A DNA stretch of 64,000 nt from Actinomycetes bacterium (GTDB lineage Bacteria; Actinomycetota; Thermoleophilia; Gaiellales; Gaiellaceae), in NCBI GenBank assembly GCA_026708005.1, contig JAPOVR010000156.1, positions 1 through 64,000 of the forward strand, in the 5' to 3' direction. This document shows, in pieces, positions 25,537-33,997 of this stretch. The stretch's first letter is position 1. Every line of letters begins with the position of its first letter. Position numbers and translations under genes: made by a program. The notes beneath the pieces were generated by a model that did not search any database, was not told where the DNA came from, and saw nothing but the letters and a program-made list of their open reading frames with translations.

Positions 25537-26710
25537 GTGCCGCCTCGAACGCCGCGTCGTGTGTGCGCGTCACCTGCTGCGCGTAGATCTCGGCCAGCGT
25601 CGCGCCAGCCTCGGAGGCTGCCAGCTGCCGCTCGGCCGCGTTCGCGCGGGGAATCTCGAGCTCTCTGCTCAGGCCAAGCTCCTCGGCGACCGGCAGCACC
25701 CACTCCACCAGCTCCTCGGCGGCCACGCGAGCCGGACGTACCCGCAGCTCATCCATGCGATTGAGATCGAGCAGCTCGCCCGTGAGACCGTAGCGGATCG
25801 CCCGCCAGAAGTTCTCCTCGATCAGACGGTCCGGGTGGATGGCCAGCTGCTCGCCCTCGTCGACGGCACGAGCAACCCGTGCGGTGAGCGCGTAGATCAG
25901 CGCCGCGAGCGCACGCGCCTCGGCAAGCTCCGGCTGCGCGTCGCAGATGCGCACCTCAACCGTGGGGAATGCCAGATGGAGCCTGATGCTCCACCAGAGC
26001 TGCGTGTGCTCGGTCATCGAGCCCGTTGCGTACAGGTAGCGGAGGAACCCTTCGTACTCCGCCCAGCTCGCAAAGGGATCGGGGATGCCGCAACGCGGAA
26101 ACATCTTGGTGAACGTCTGCGAGCGCGCGGAGTGGAGGTGGGTGACGCAGTTCTCGATGAACGGCGATGAGGCCGACACCGCAAGGAGGTCGGGCAGGTA
26201 GCTCCGGAGCGCGCTGCAGACCGCAACCGCGCGGTCGGCCCCCCTGATACCGATGTGGACGTGAAGCCCGAAGGTGTTGTTGCGCCAGGTGACGTAGCGC
26301 AGAAGCTCGTCGTTGCGTCGGTAGTGCGGGGTGTCGATGATTCGCTGGTCCTTCCATGAGCTCCATGGGTGGGTGCCCGTACCGCCAAGCGCGATACCGA
26401 GCCGGTCGACGACCTCGATCAGCTGACCCCGTCTCTCGGCGAGTTTGTCGGCGGCCTCCGCGAAGGTCTCGCAGCGCCCCGTCTTGATCTCCACCTCAGA
26501 CGCGATCAGCTCGCCGGCGAAGTCCTTCTGCAGCTCGGTCCCACGGACAGCTGCTTCGATCTCCTCGAAGCGGTTGACCATGTCGTGGGTGTCGGGGTCG
26601 AGGAGCGCAAACTCCTCCTCGATCGAGAGCGTGAAGTCTTGACCTGCCTCGAACTGCTCGTGCGAAAGCCGCAGCTGCTCCTCCGCGCTGAGCGTCTGCT
26701 CGTCACCCAT
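25529..26710 (-). CDS. Glutamate-cysteine ligase, GCS2 (YbdK) type
   Basis: This 393-aa carboxylate-amine ligase joins glutamate and cysteine, or a related pair, using ATP. GCS2 features are FTLSIEEEFALLDPDTHD at residues 26-43, SEVEIKTGRCETFAEA, GTGTHPWSSW, VTWRNNTFGLHVHIGIRGAD and the later TVEVRICDAQPELAEA. The length is normal. It is the first gene of a run with the DUF1844 protein and the MTAP-type enzyme. Actinobacteria usually make mycothiol, so the product may be gamma-glutamylcysteine or another amide. Confidence 0.9.
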   Translation of the reverse strand: MGDEQTLSAEEQLRLSHEQFEAGQDFTLSIEEEFALLDPDTHDMVNRFEEIEAAVRGTELQKDFAGELIASEVEIKTGRCETFAEAADKLAERRGQLIEVVDRLGIALGGTGTHPWSSWKDQRIIDTPHYRRNDELLRYVTWRNNTFGLHVHIGIRGADRAVAVCSALRSYLPDLLAVSASSPFIENCVTHLHSARSQTFTKMFPRCGIPDPFASWAEYEGFLRYLYATGSMTEHTQLWWSIRLHLAFPTVEVRICDAQPELAEARALAALIYALTARVARAVDEGEQLAIHPDRLIEENFWRAIRYGLTGELLDLNRMDELRVRPARVAAEELVEWVLPVAEELGLSRELEIPRANAAERQLAASEAGATLAEIYAQQVTRTHDAAFEAAHG

Positions 26711-26785
26711 ACGGACGAAAATACCAGGTACCAGCCCGGTTTACAGGCCCGCTACCTCGCTCAGGCCATCGTTTCGAACCGCTCT

Positions 26786-28033
26786 TCAGCGCGCAAGCAG
26801 CCGCTCGCCGACCTGTCGCCAGCTCCAGCGGCAGACTGCGGCGCGGCGGGCGGCCGCGCCGAGCTGGGATCGCATCTGCGGCGGGAGCGCGAGAACCTCC
26901 TCCAGCTTCGCAGCCAGGTCCGTGATGCTGCCGGTCTCGAAGCTCGCGAGTCGCCCATAGCCGGGCGGGTATTCGGCCTCGAGGCCCTCGGCGATGGCGA
27001 CGAGCCCCGAGTGACGCGCGACCAGGGGTGGCACGCCGCTCGCCGCAGCCTCCGCGGCCACCATGCCGAACGCCTCCGGAAAGATGGACGGCGTCACGGC
27101 GACGTCGGCGAGCGGCAGCAGCCGGGCTAGGTGACGGTGCCCGAGCGGCCCGCAGAAAAGCACGGGCATGCCGGCCGCCTGCTGCCCGAGTACCTCGCGC
27201 TCCTCGCCGAAGCCCACCACGACCGCGCGGACGCCAACACGGCGCACCGCCTCGATGAGCAGGTGCACGCCCTTCTCACGGCTGAGCTTTCCGACGAAGA
27301 TGACGGTCGGCGCGCCATCGGCGAAGAACGCGGTAAACCGCTCGGCGTTCCCGCGGTCGGGCTCGCGCTCACTTCGACTCGGCGGGTCGCGGTGCGATTC
27401 ATCGATCAGCGCCGCGAGGGCCTGATCACGGGGCTGAGGGCAAAACAGCTCGACATCGACGCCAGGAGGGACGATCTGCACGCGGCGGGTGTGCGGTCCG
27501 GGCCCGATCACATCGGCCAGCGCGCAGCGCACATGCTCGGAGCCGACGTACACCTCGCTGGCACCGGCAAGCGTCACGCGGGCCCAGCGGGTCAGCTCAT
27601 CGTTCCCCCGAATCGAGAACTCGAGCTCTGAGCCGTGGGCCTTGAGCGCGAACTGCTCACCGACCTGCACGCCGACCGGCGCCCCAAGCAGGACGTGGTT
27701 GACGAGGATGAAGTCGGCCGGCACGTGTTCGCGCATGGCGCGGGCGTTCGCCTCGACGACCCGCTCGCGCTCGGCAGGGGTCGTGTCCTGCAGCAGCTTG
27801 GACTTCACATCCTCGTAGCGATCCAGCACGAACACGGGCAGGATCGGGCCGATCTCGGGCCGCACAACGCGCGCACCGGCGAGGTCGTACCGGTCGGGAT
27901 GCGGCTCCTGACAGAACACGGTCACCTCGTAGCCGCAACGCGACCATTCCCGCGCCAGCGACCTCGTGTAGACGTTCGAGCCCGTTCCGCCGAGCAGGTA
28001 CCCGTGCCAGATCAGGATCTTCATGCGCGACAT
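26786..28033 (-). CDS. Glycosyltransferase family 4 protein
   Basis: This 415-aa GT-B fold enzyme has the N-terminal acceptor domain (KILIWHGYLLGGTGSNVYTR) and the C-terminal donor-binding domain. In the latter, VIFVGKLSREKGVHLLIEAV, VAVTPSIFPEAFGMVAAEAA and SGVPPLVARHSG give the EX7E motif of the family. It probably transfers a sugar from a nucleotide donor to a lipid or polysaccharide. I start at the ATG at 28033; 28024 is an equally good start. The upstream frame extension overlaps the divergent sigma-factor region. The substrate is unknown. Confidence 0.88.
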   Translation of the reverse strand: MSRMKILIWHGYLLGGTGSNVYTRSLAREWSRCGYEVTVFCQEPHPDRYDLAGARVVRPEIGPILPVFVLDRYEDVKSKLLQDTTPAERERVVEANARAMREHVPADFILVNHVLLGAPVGVQVGEQFALKAHGSELEFSIRGNDELTRWARVTLAGASEVYVGSEHVRCALADVIGPGPHTRRVQIVPPGVDVELFCPQPRDQALAALIDESHRDPPSRSEREPDRGNAERFTAFFADGAPTVIFVGKLSREKGVHLLIEAVRRVGVRAVVVGFGEEREVLGQQAAGMPVLFCGPLGHRHLARLLPLADVAVTPSIFPEAFGMVAAEAAASGVPPLVARHSGLVAIAEGLEAEYPPGYGRLASFETGSITDLAAKLEEVLALPPQMRSQLGAAARRAAVCRWSWRQVGERLLAR

Positions 28034-28088
28034 CCTCGCCGATGGCGCAGGGCGCGCCAACCGGTGACAGCGGCTGCGTGCGTCAGTA

Positions 28089-28649
28089 ATGATTGTCGAG
28101 GTGGACCGGGACACCCCACTCGTCACGCGGGCACGGCGCGGAGACGAGCGCGCCTTCGCCGAGCTCGTGGAGCGCTACCACCCGCGGCTGTTCACGCTGG
28201 CGGCGCGCGAGCTTGGGTCGAGCGCGGATGCCTAGCACGCCGTCCAGGAGCCGTTGATCCGTGCCTGGCGCGCGCTTCCCCGGTTCCGTGCGGATGCGCG
28301 CTTCGCGACGTGGCTCCACCGCATCACTGTCAACGCGATCCACGACCAGCGCGTCCGCGGCGCGCGTGGCGGCGGGGTGCCGCTCGACGATGTCGCCGAG
28401 CCCACCGACCCTCGTGAGCGTCTCGTCCAGCACGAGCTGTCAGGCGCCCTGCAAGGTGCCCTCGATGAGCTCGACGAGACGTACCGAACCGCGGTCGTTC
28501 TCTACGACGTCCTCGGGTGCCCGTACGCCGAGATCGCCAAGGTGCTCGGGATCGCCGAGGGTACCGTAAAGTCGAGGATATTCCGAGGCCACACCGAGCT
28601 AGCCCGTCATCTAGGAACCGCTGTGGGCACATCGGAGTCGAACAGCTAG
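28089..28649 (+). pseudogene. ECF-type sigma factor interrupted by an in-frame TAG codon
   Basis: Reading from the ATG at 28089, region 2 begins normally (ARRGDERAFAELVERYHPRL, FTLAARELGSSADA) and then meets TAG at 28233-28235. The same frame continues without another stop through HAVQEPLIRAWRALPRF, ATWLHRITVNAI and sigma region 4 (ETYRTAVVLYDVLGCPYAEI, AKVLGIAEGTVKSRIFRG) to 28649. The normal family sequence at the break is an acidic pair in DAxDAxQE, so TAG CAC probably replaces GAG GAC by two changes. A shortened product could start at 28254 but would lack most of region 2.1-2.2. The stop overlaps the anti-sigma start. It is a recent pseudogene, or a sequence error. Confidence 0.8.
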
Positions 28650-29562
28650 ATGACCGACCTGCATCCCAACGACATCGAGCTGCTCGAATGCTTCGAGGGC
28701 GACACCGATCCCACGACCGCGGAGACGATCCGCCAGCACCTGGAGAGCTGCGCACAATGCAGTGAGCTGGTCGCCCTGCTCGCGGCGGGCGCAGCGCGCT
28801 CACATCGTCTTCTCCGCTCGAGATGTCAGCGCGCTCACATCGTCTTCTCCGCTCGAGATGTCGCGCGAGCGCATCGCGCATACCCTCGATTCGCTGGGAC
28901 CACAGGAGCGAAGGCCCACGCCGCAATTGCTCCAGCCACGCCGCCTCGTCGCGGTCCTCGCGCCCGTTGCCGCCATCGCAGCGCTCGTGGCCATCTTCTC
29001 GACCGTCGACCTCGGCTCTGGAGATGAAGAGGCGGCCTCACCGCCGGCGGCCCTGGCGCCAGCCCCGGCCCCGGCACCTGCAGAGCCCCCAGCAGCGCCA
29101 CCACCACCAGCCGCGGCGCCTCCGCCACCGTCAGCTGCGGCCACGCCAGCTGAAACCGCGCCGGCCCCAGCGCCGCCCCCGCCAGCAACCCCTGCGCCGG
29201 CTGATGCCGCGTCGCCGCCGCCCGCGGCGCCGGAGCGCATCGTGCCGGAGCCCGGGCCGAAGTCCGAGGCGATGCCGATAGCAGCAGGCGAGGAGCAGAC
29301 GGTGCCACCGGACTCACCGGCCATGGATGAGGGTCTCGCGGGGTCCGATGCGGCCCTTTCGGCCGCGCGCCTCGGCGAGATCGTACGCGCGGTCGAGGGG
29401 CCTGCCGAGGCCGTCGTGCGCCTGCTGCGCGAGGCCGGCCTCAACGCGTCGATCAGCGAGGACGGGGCGGTCGAGGTGGCCTCGTCAGATCGCGCGGCGG
29501 TCGAGCACGCCGTCGCCCTGCTTGCCGACGGCGACATCGTCGTCGTGCTGGTCAATCCCTAG
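28650..29562 (+). pseudogene. Anti-sigma factor split by a frameshift at a 35-base tandem repeat
   Basis: The first frame (ATG 28650) encodes a zinc-binding anti-sigma domain with IRQHLESCAQCSELVALLAA (HxxxCxxC) and then runs out of register to 29027. The other half lies in a second frame: RERIAHTLDSLGP, a membrane segment RRLVAVLAPVAAIAALVAIF, a 100-residue Pro/Ala-rich spacer and an ordered C-terminal domain (LGEIVRAVEGPAEAVVRLLR, ending 29562). Between them lies a 35-base sequence in two tandem copies (28792-28861). Removing both copies joins the halves in frame as LLAAGARERIAHTLD. The partner sigma gene is directly upstream and also broken. Confidence 0.75.
28792..28861. repeat. Two tandem copies of a 35-base repeat inside the anti-sigma gene
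   Basis: The copies at 28792-28826 and 28827-28861 are identical and contain CACATCGTCTTCTCCGCTCG. Their unit length is not a multiple of three. With zero or three copies the zinc-finger and membrane halves of the anti-sigma gene would be in one frame; with one or two copies they are not. No third copy was seen elsewhere in the window. Confidence 0.9.
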
Positions 29563-30396
29563 CTCGCGAATCCAGCCGGCTGCTCGAATCGGGCAGGCCC
29601 TGTCGCCACCAGCCCAACTCTGCAGGGGCACCGTCCAGGCCTGCGACCGGCCGCTCGAATCGGGCAGCTCCGACCGCCGTGGCGGCCGCTAGTAGCCGGC
29701 AGAGCCGCCGCTGGTAGCCAGCAGAGCGAGGTTATCGGCCGGCAGGAACGCGGCCATCGGCCGGCAGGAGCGCGGGCATCGGCGAGCGGGGGGCGCCGCT
29801 GCCCCTGGGAGCGCAGTTGCCGCCAATTGCGGGATCAAGCCGGCCGCGAACTCCCAGCAGCGCCGCGCGGAGACTGCGGGTGGCCAGGTGAGCAGCCCCG
29901 CTCGGCAATCCCTGATCCTCGTGCGGGCGCGGGGCCGCCGAGCCGCCCCGAAGGCTGCGAAGGGCAGCCCCCCTCCCGGGAGAGGGTAGCCCAGAAAAGC
30001 GCGCAGCTTGCGCGCAGCTGGTGACAAGAGTGCTGACAAACCGTCACGAAACTGTCACCGGCTCTGCCCAGCCACGCCAGCTGGATGGGACACCGACACT
30101 CGGATGACCGCTGCTCCCCCGCCTTGCCCAGCCGTCCAGACAGGACGCAGGCCTTGGGACAACCGCAGCCGTCGCGGTTGCTCTCAGGTGAGGGCTGGCG
30201 GCAGCAGGAAGGGGGAAGGAGACACAGCCTTCGTCGTCCCTTCCCGCACGTATCGCTCCCCGATCACCGGCGAGCTTTGCCTGGGGCTCTCCGGAGTCGG
30301 CAGAGTCCGGAGTCGGCAGAGCACCGGTTCTCCCCAGCAGCGCCTCACCCAGCGCCCAGGCCCGGACGCGGTTGGCTGACAACGCTCGCCGGCCGC
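29563..30396. other. 834-base intergenic region between convergent genes, with repeats
   Basis: No convincing gene is present; translations on both strands are Arg/Pro/Gly-rich. It holds two copies of a motif with GCTCGAATCGGGCAG (near 29580 and 29653). It also holds a hairpin GGCTGC (29953-29958) / GCAGCC (29964-29969) that may terminate transcription from one side, and copy A of the dispersed intergenic element directly after it. Confidence 0.6.
29970..30055 (+). repeat. Dispersed intergenic element, copy A
   Basis: It contains GGGTAGCCCAGAAA, then GCGCGCAGCTTGCGCG, then spaced GTGACA/CTGACA/GTCAC motifs ending in CGTCACGAAACTGTCACC. It is closest to copy B. It lies between convergent genes, 340 bases from rex. 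Confidence 0.75.
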
Positions 30397-31107
30397 TCAG
30401 GCCAGCGAGAAGTAGAGCGCGTGGAGGAGCTCGGCGGCCGGGTTCGAGTTGTGGATCGTAACGTCCGGAGGCGCGTTCAAGAGCGCCTCCGAGTAGTTGA
30501 AGATGATGCGGACGCCGTTGGCAACCACATCGTCGGCGACCTGCTGAGCCGCTGCTGCGGGCACAGCGAGCACTCCGATCGTGATCGCCCGGTTGCGGAT
30601 GACCTGCTCGAGCTCGGAGTAGTCACTGACGACCGTCTGCCGAATCGGACGCCCGATCTTGGCCGGATCGATGTCGAACACCGCCTCGACATTGAACCCG
30701 TGGTCGGCAAAGGCGCCGGAGCTCGCCACCGCCTGTCCCAGGCGGCCGGCGCCAAACAGCGCGATGTTGTACTGACCCTGCGTGCGCAGAATCTTGCGAA
30801 TCTCGGCGATCAGGAGGTCGGTCGCGTAGCCGACCCCACGCTTGCCGAACTTGCCGAGGCTGGAAAGGTCGCGCCGTATCTGTGTTGCGTTGACGTTTGT
30901 GTACTCGCTGATCTCCTGCGAGGAGATGCGCTCCTTGCCCATCTTCTTCGCCTGCGTGAGCACCTGCAGATACCGGCTCAGGCGCGCCGCAACACCGACC
31001 GTCAACCGGTCGGTGACGCCCAGCTGATCCCGCCCGAATCGCGTGTCCACCGCCACAGCGCGCCGCTCAGCATACCCGCGAAGATACGCTGAGATCGCGG
31101 TAGACAC
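30397..31107 (-). CDS. rex: Redox-sensing transcriptional repressor Rex
   Basis: This 236-aa protein binds NADH and releases its operators when the NADH/NAD+ ratio rises, freeing fermentative and respiratory genes. The N-terminal winged helix has ISSQEISEYTNVNATQIRRD and LSSLGKFGKRGVGY. The Rossmann domain has IALFGAGRLGQAV with FDIDPAKIG, and the C-terminal swap helix NSNPAAELLHALYF. The start at the GTG at 31107 is uncertain; a GTG at 31056 gives a length closer to other Rex proteins. It is the last gene of the operon that carries TsaD and the selenoprotein, 24 bases after the latter. Confidence 0.95.
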   Translation of the reverse strand: MSTAISAYLRGYAERRAVAVDTRFGRDQLGVTDRLTVGVAARLSRYLQVLTQAKKMGKERISSQEISEYTNVNATQIRRDLSSLGKFGKRGVGYATDLLIAEIRKILRTQGQYNIALFGAGRLGQAVASSGAFADHGFNVEAVFDIDPAKIGRPIRQTVVSDYSELEQVIRNRAITIGVLAVPAAAAQQVADDVVANGVRIIFNYSEALLNAPPDVTIHNSNPAAELLHALYFSLA

Positions 31108-31131
31108 CGGCGCCCGCCGTCCCCTCTCCGA

Positions 31132-31374
31132 CTAGCCAGCCTCCCTCAGCCGGCGGATGAGCGCCGCCGCCTCAACGCGGAACCAGAACACCTCGACGCC
31201 ATCGACCAAGACGACAGGGATTCGATCTCGGTAGGCGATCTCGAGCTGCCTGGACGTCGCGATGTCGACCTCATCGAGGTCGAATGGCTCGTTGGCCTGT
31301 ACCTCTGCGAGCACGCGCCGCGCGCCCTCGCAGAGGTGTCAGCCCTCCGCGTGATAGAGAACGACGCGCCTCAC
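31132..31374 (-). CDS. Glutaredoxin-like (DUF836 type) selenoprotein with a UxLC active site
   Basis: From the GTG at 31374 the frame reads VRRVVLYHAEG, then TGA at 31341-31339, then HLCEGARRVLAEVQ and onward to a TAG at 31132, 80 residues in all. Glutaredoxin-like DUF836 proteins have LYxxxGCHLC here, so the TGA replaces exactly the first active-site cysteine and the second is kept. The remainder is a normal thioredoxin fold (FDLDEVDIATSRQLEIAYRD, the cis-proline loop RIPVVLVDG). A perfect 11-bp hairpin follows the TGA. I therefore read the TGA as selenocysteine. The alternative, an inactive gene restarting at GTG 31314, would lose the redox site. It lies between tsaD and rex. Confidence 0.8.
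31301..31337 (-). promoter_or_regulatory. Candidate bacterial SECIS hairpin
   Basis: One base after the in-frame TGA the transcript forms ACCUCUGCGAG (31337-31327) paired with CUCGCAGAGGU (31311-31301), 11 perfect pairs. The 15-base top GGCGCGCGGCGCGUG can add four more G-C/G-U pairs and leaves a small G-containing apical loop. The apical loop starts about 17-18 bases after the UGA. Bacterial SECIS elements are stem-loops in just this place, inside the coding region, that recruit SelB and Sec-tRNA. Confidence 0.75.
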
Positions 31375-31399
31375 CGTGCCGGCGCGGCGCCGCGCCCAC

Positions 31400-32368
31400 C
31401 TAGGCCGACGAATACGCATCGATGTCGCCGTAATGCGGGAAGCGGAGCTTCGGAACGTACCGAGCTGCAGAGCAGATCATCGCGCCGTTGTCCGTGCAGA
31501 GCTCAAGCGGCGTCAGGCTCACACCGAGGGGCTGCAGCTGCCGACGAAGCTCCGAGTTCGCTGCAACCCCTCCGACGAGCGCAAGCCGCTCGACTCCAAG
31601 CGCCTCGCCGGCGCGCTCCAACCCCCGCACAAGCGCGGTCACGATGGCACGTTCGTACGAGGCGGCCAGATCTGCGCGGCGACTCGCGAGCTGCTCGGCG
31701 GTGAGATCGCGCACCGCATAGAGAAGCGCGGTCTTGAGACCCGAGAACGAGAAGTCGTGCCCGGGCACGCGCGCCACCGGAAACCTGTATGCCTCGGGAT
31801 CGCCGTCGCGCGAAAGCCGGTCGAGGGCCGCCCCGCCTGGGTAGCCGAGACCCAGAAGCCGCGCACCCTTGTCGAAAGCCTCGCCGGCCGCATCGTCGAG
31901 CGTCGTCCCGATCCTGCGAAAGCGATCGCGCTCGCTCACGTCGAGCAGCAGCGTGTGGCCGCCGGTCGCAACGAGACATGCGAACCGCGGCTCTACAGCA
32001 TCGTCCCCCAGAAACAGCGAGGCGACATGGCCGTGCAGGTGGTCCACAGGCGCGAGAGGGAGCCCACGAGCCCACGCAAGTCCCTTCGCGAAGGCAAGGC
32101 CCACCAGCAACGCGCCGACGAGACCAGGGCCTTGGGTCACCGCGATCTCGTCGATGTCGTCGAGTGTGGTACCGGCCTCGAAGAGCGCCTCGCGCACAGC
32201 GGGCTCGATCAGCTCCAGATGCCGCCGCGAGGCAACCTCGGGAACGACGCCCCCGTAGCGCGCGTGCAGCTGGGCCTGGGAGGAGACGACGTTCGAGAGC
32301 ACCTGCCCGTCCTCGGTCATGCACGCGGCAGCGGTCTCGTCGCAGGAGGTCTCGATGCCGAGAATCAC
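31400..32368 (-). CDS. tsaD: tRNA threonylcarbamoyladenosine transferase subunit TsaD
   Basis: This 322-aa ASKHA-fold protein transfers the threonylcarbamoyl group to A37 of tRNAs that read ANN codons. Motifs are ILGIETSCDETAAACM at the start, VDHLHGHVASLFLG with the metal-binding HxxxH, LVATGGHTLLL, and the late LALVGGVAANSELRR. I start at the GTG at 32368, overlapping the rimI stop (GTGA); the longer upstream frame adds unsupported residues. It works with TsaB and TsaE, both encoded immediately upstream in the same operon. Confidence 0.95.
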   Translation of the reverse strand: MILGIETSCDETAAACMTEDGQVLSNVVSSQAQLHARYGGVVPEVASRRHLELIEPAVREALFEAGTTLDDIDEIAVTQGPGLVGALLVGLAFAKGLAWARGLPLAPVDHLHGHVASLFLGDDAVEPRFACLVATGGHTLLLDVSERDRFRRIGTTLDDAAGEAFDKGARLLGLGYPGGAALDRLSRDGDPEAYRFPVARVPGHDFSFSGLKTALLYAVRDLTAEQLASRRADLAASYERAIVTALVRGLERAGEALGVERLALVGGVAANSELRRQLQPLGVSLTPLELCTDNGAMICSAARYVPKLRFPHYGDIDAYSSA

Positions 32369-32868
32369 CGCGAGGGAGCAGTGTTCAACCGCCCAAATGG
32401 CTGCCCACGGGCCACCGTGCGCGGCGCGGGATCTTTCCACATAATGATCGCGTCCTCCCGGTTATCGGTGTAGTAGCCACGCCGGATGCCCCGCCGCGTG
32501 AATCCGAATCCCTCATAGAGGACGATGGCTCCCTCGTTCGATGGGCGCACTTCAAGCGTGCAGCCGGCCAGAGGATCGTCCTGAAGGCGCGCAAACAGCT
32601 CGTCAAGCAGCGTCGTGGCAATTCCCTGGCGCCGATAACCGACGTCGATCGCGAGGTTCATGATGTGCCAGGCACCGACAGCGCGCGACACGATCAGATA
32701 GCCGACAAGCCGGTCGCGCGTTGTGTCGAAGGCCCCGAGACACAACGAGGCACGCTTGGCGAGCTCGCTCGTGAACATCGTCCGCGACCAGGGCGTTGGG
32801 TAGCTCCGACGCTCGATGCGCTCCATCGATGGGAGGTCGTCCCTGGAGAGCAGCCGAAGCTCGATCAC
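32365..32868 (-). CDS. rimI: RimI-like N-alpha-acetyltransferase
   Basis: This 167-aa GNAT-fold protein acetylates the N terminus of ribosomal protein S18 in E. coli; related proteins act on other N termini. Visible features are LRLLSRDDLPSMERIERRSY, the acetyl-CoA loop VGYRRQGIATTLLDELF and the C-terminal EVRPSNEGAIVLYEGFGF. It overlaps tsaB upstream and tsaD downstream by 4 bases each. The association of rimI with the tsa genes is widespread in bacteria. Confidence 0.93.
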   Translation of the reverse strand: MIELRLLSRDDLPSMERIERRSYPTPWSRTMFTSELAKRASLCLGAFDTTRDRLVGYLIVSRAVGAWHIMNLAIDVGYRRQGIATTLLDELFARLQDDPLAGCTLEVRPSNEGAIVLYEGFGFTRRGIRRGYYTDNREDAIIMWKDPAPRTVARGQPFGRLNTAPSR

Positions 32869-33494
32869 CCGACCGGGAACTCCTTCCGAGTTCGCTCGGC
32901 ATCGGGCACGCGGAGGTACGCCGGCATTAGCGCCGACGCGTCTCCGAACTCGCTTGCGAGCGTGACGTGCAAGGCGGCATTGACGCGATGGCGCACATCG
33001 TCGGCGGGCGGGACAACAGCCCCTTGAGCTTCCAGCGTCTCCCGATACCTGATTGCCCCGTTGCCGACGTAGACCTCGCCCTCGCTGCTGCCCATGTCCC
33101 CAGGCCGCAGGCAGACGGGATCGGGTGCAAGAGCAAAGACCTCGCCGCGGCGCGCATCGATGAGCGGCCGGGCGCCGGGTGCCCCAGCTGCGAGGGCCTG
33201 CAGCGTCGAGACGCCTGCGACGGGAACACCAAGCGAGAATGCCAGCGACCGCGCCGTCGCCAGGCCGATGCGCAAGCTCGTGTAGCTGCCCGGCCCGGTG
33301 CCCGCAACGAGCGCCCCGATCGCGTCCGCGCCTAGCTCAGCCTCGTCGAGCAGCCGCTGGATGCCGGCGACGAGCGAGATCGGTCGGGCCGAGGTCTCGG
33401 CGAGCACCCGACCATCGCTCCTGGCGACCAGGGCCACAGAGGCATGCTGGGTGGCGGTGTCGAGCGCGAGTAGCGCTGATCCTGCCCTCATCAA
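32865..33494 (-). CDS. tsaB: tRNA threonylcarbamoyladenosine biosynthesis protein TsaB
   Basis: This 209-aa protein is an ASKHA-fold partner of TsaD needed for t6A formation. It starts LLALDTATQHASVALVA and continues with the conserved GTGPGSYTSLRIGLATARSL and IDARRGEVFALA. It lacks the metal ligands of TsaD, as expected for this scaffold subunit. It overlaps tsaE by 4 bases on its 5' side and rimI on its 3' side. Confidence 0.94.
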   Translation of the reverse strand: MMRAGSALLALDTATQHASVALVARSDGRVLAETSARPISLVAGIQRLLDEAELGADAIGALVAGTGPGSYTSLRIGLATARSLAFSLGVPVAGVSTLQALAAGAPGARPLIDARRGEVFALAPDPVCLRPGDMGSSEGEVYVGNGAIRYRETLEAQGAVVPPADDVRHRVNAALHVTLASEFGDASALMPAYLRVPDAERTRKEFPVG

Positions 33495-33952
33495 GCGACG
33501 AGCCTGTCCAGCTCCGCGCCGAGGTCGGCAAACGCCGGATCGGTGGCCTCGACGTCGATCAGCCGCCGGCAGGGGTCAAGATGTGCGAGCCTCACCTGGA
33601 CGCAGGCGGCTGGAAGCGTCCCCCGGCCCGCCGCAGGCCACTCGATGAACACGACCGCATCCTGAAGGAGCGGCTCGAGGTCGCCGAGCTCTGCGCGCGA
33701 GACGCGCTCGAGCCGGTAGAGATCCAGGTGCGAGACGGGCAGCCGCCCCTCGTAGCGGTGGCCGATTGTGTATGTCGGGCTGGTGATCGGGCCCTCAACG
33801 CCAAGCGCCCGGCACGCGCCTCGAATGAAGCTGGTCTTCCCGGAGCCCAGCTCGCCGGACACCTCGACGACATTGCCCACGATCAGCCTGCGCGCGAGCA
33901 ACGCCGCCGCGCGCTCGGTCGCCTCGACACTCGTTGAGACCACCTCTCCCAC
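33491..33952 (-). CDS. tsaE: tRNA threonylcarbamoyladenosine biosynthesis ATPase TsaE
   Basis: This 153-aa P-loop ATPase drives turnover of the TsaB-TsaD complex. Walker A is seen in VVEVSGELGSGKTSFIRGAC near residue 30, then SPTYTIGHRYEG and HLDLYRLE, then the VVFIEWPAAG strand. The length is normal. It is the first of the four tightly overlapping genes tsaE-tsaB-rimI-tsaD, and follows the uracil-DNA glycosylase by 45 bases. Confidence 0.94.
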   Translation of the reverse strand: MGEVVSTSVEATERAAALLARRLIVGNVVEVSGELGSGKTSFIRGACRALGVEGPITSPTYTIGHRYEGRLPVSHLDLYRLERVSRAELGDLEPLLQDAVVFIEWPAAGRGTLPAACVQVRLAHLDPCRRLIDVEATDPAFADLGAELDRLVA

Positions 33953-33997
33953 GCGTCGAAGGGTAGAGGAGCGCCGCTCAGCCGCGGTCTCCCGCGC

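Noticed and set aside
28233-28235. Pyrrolysine or other recoding at the TAG in the sigma gene
   Set aside because: Pyrrolysine is known only in methylamine enzymes of a few lineages, no such context is present, and the normal residue here is acidic; a mutation or sequence error is simpler.
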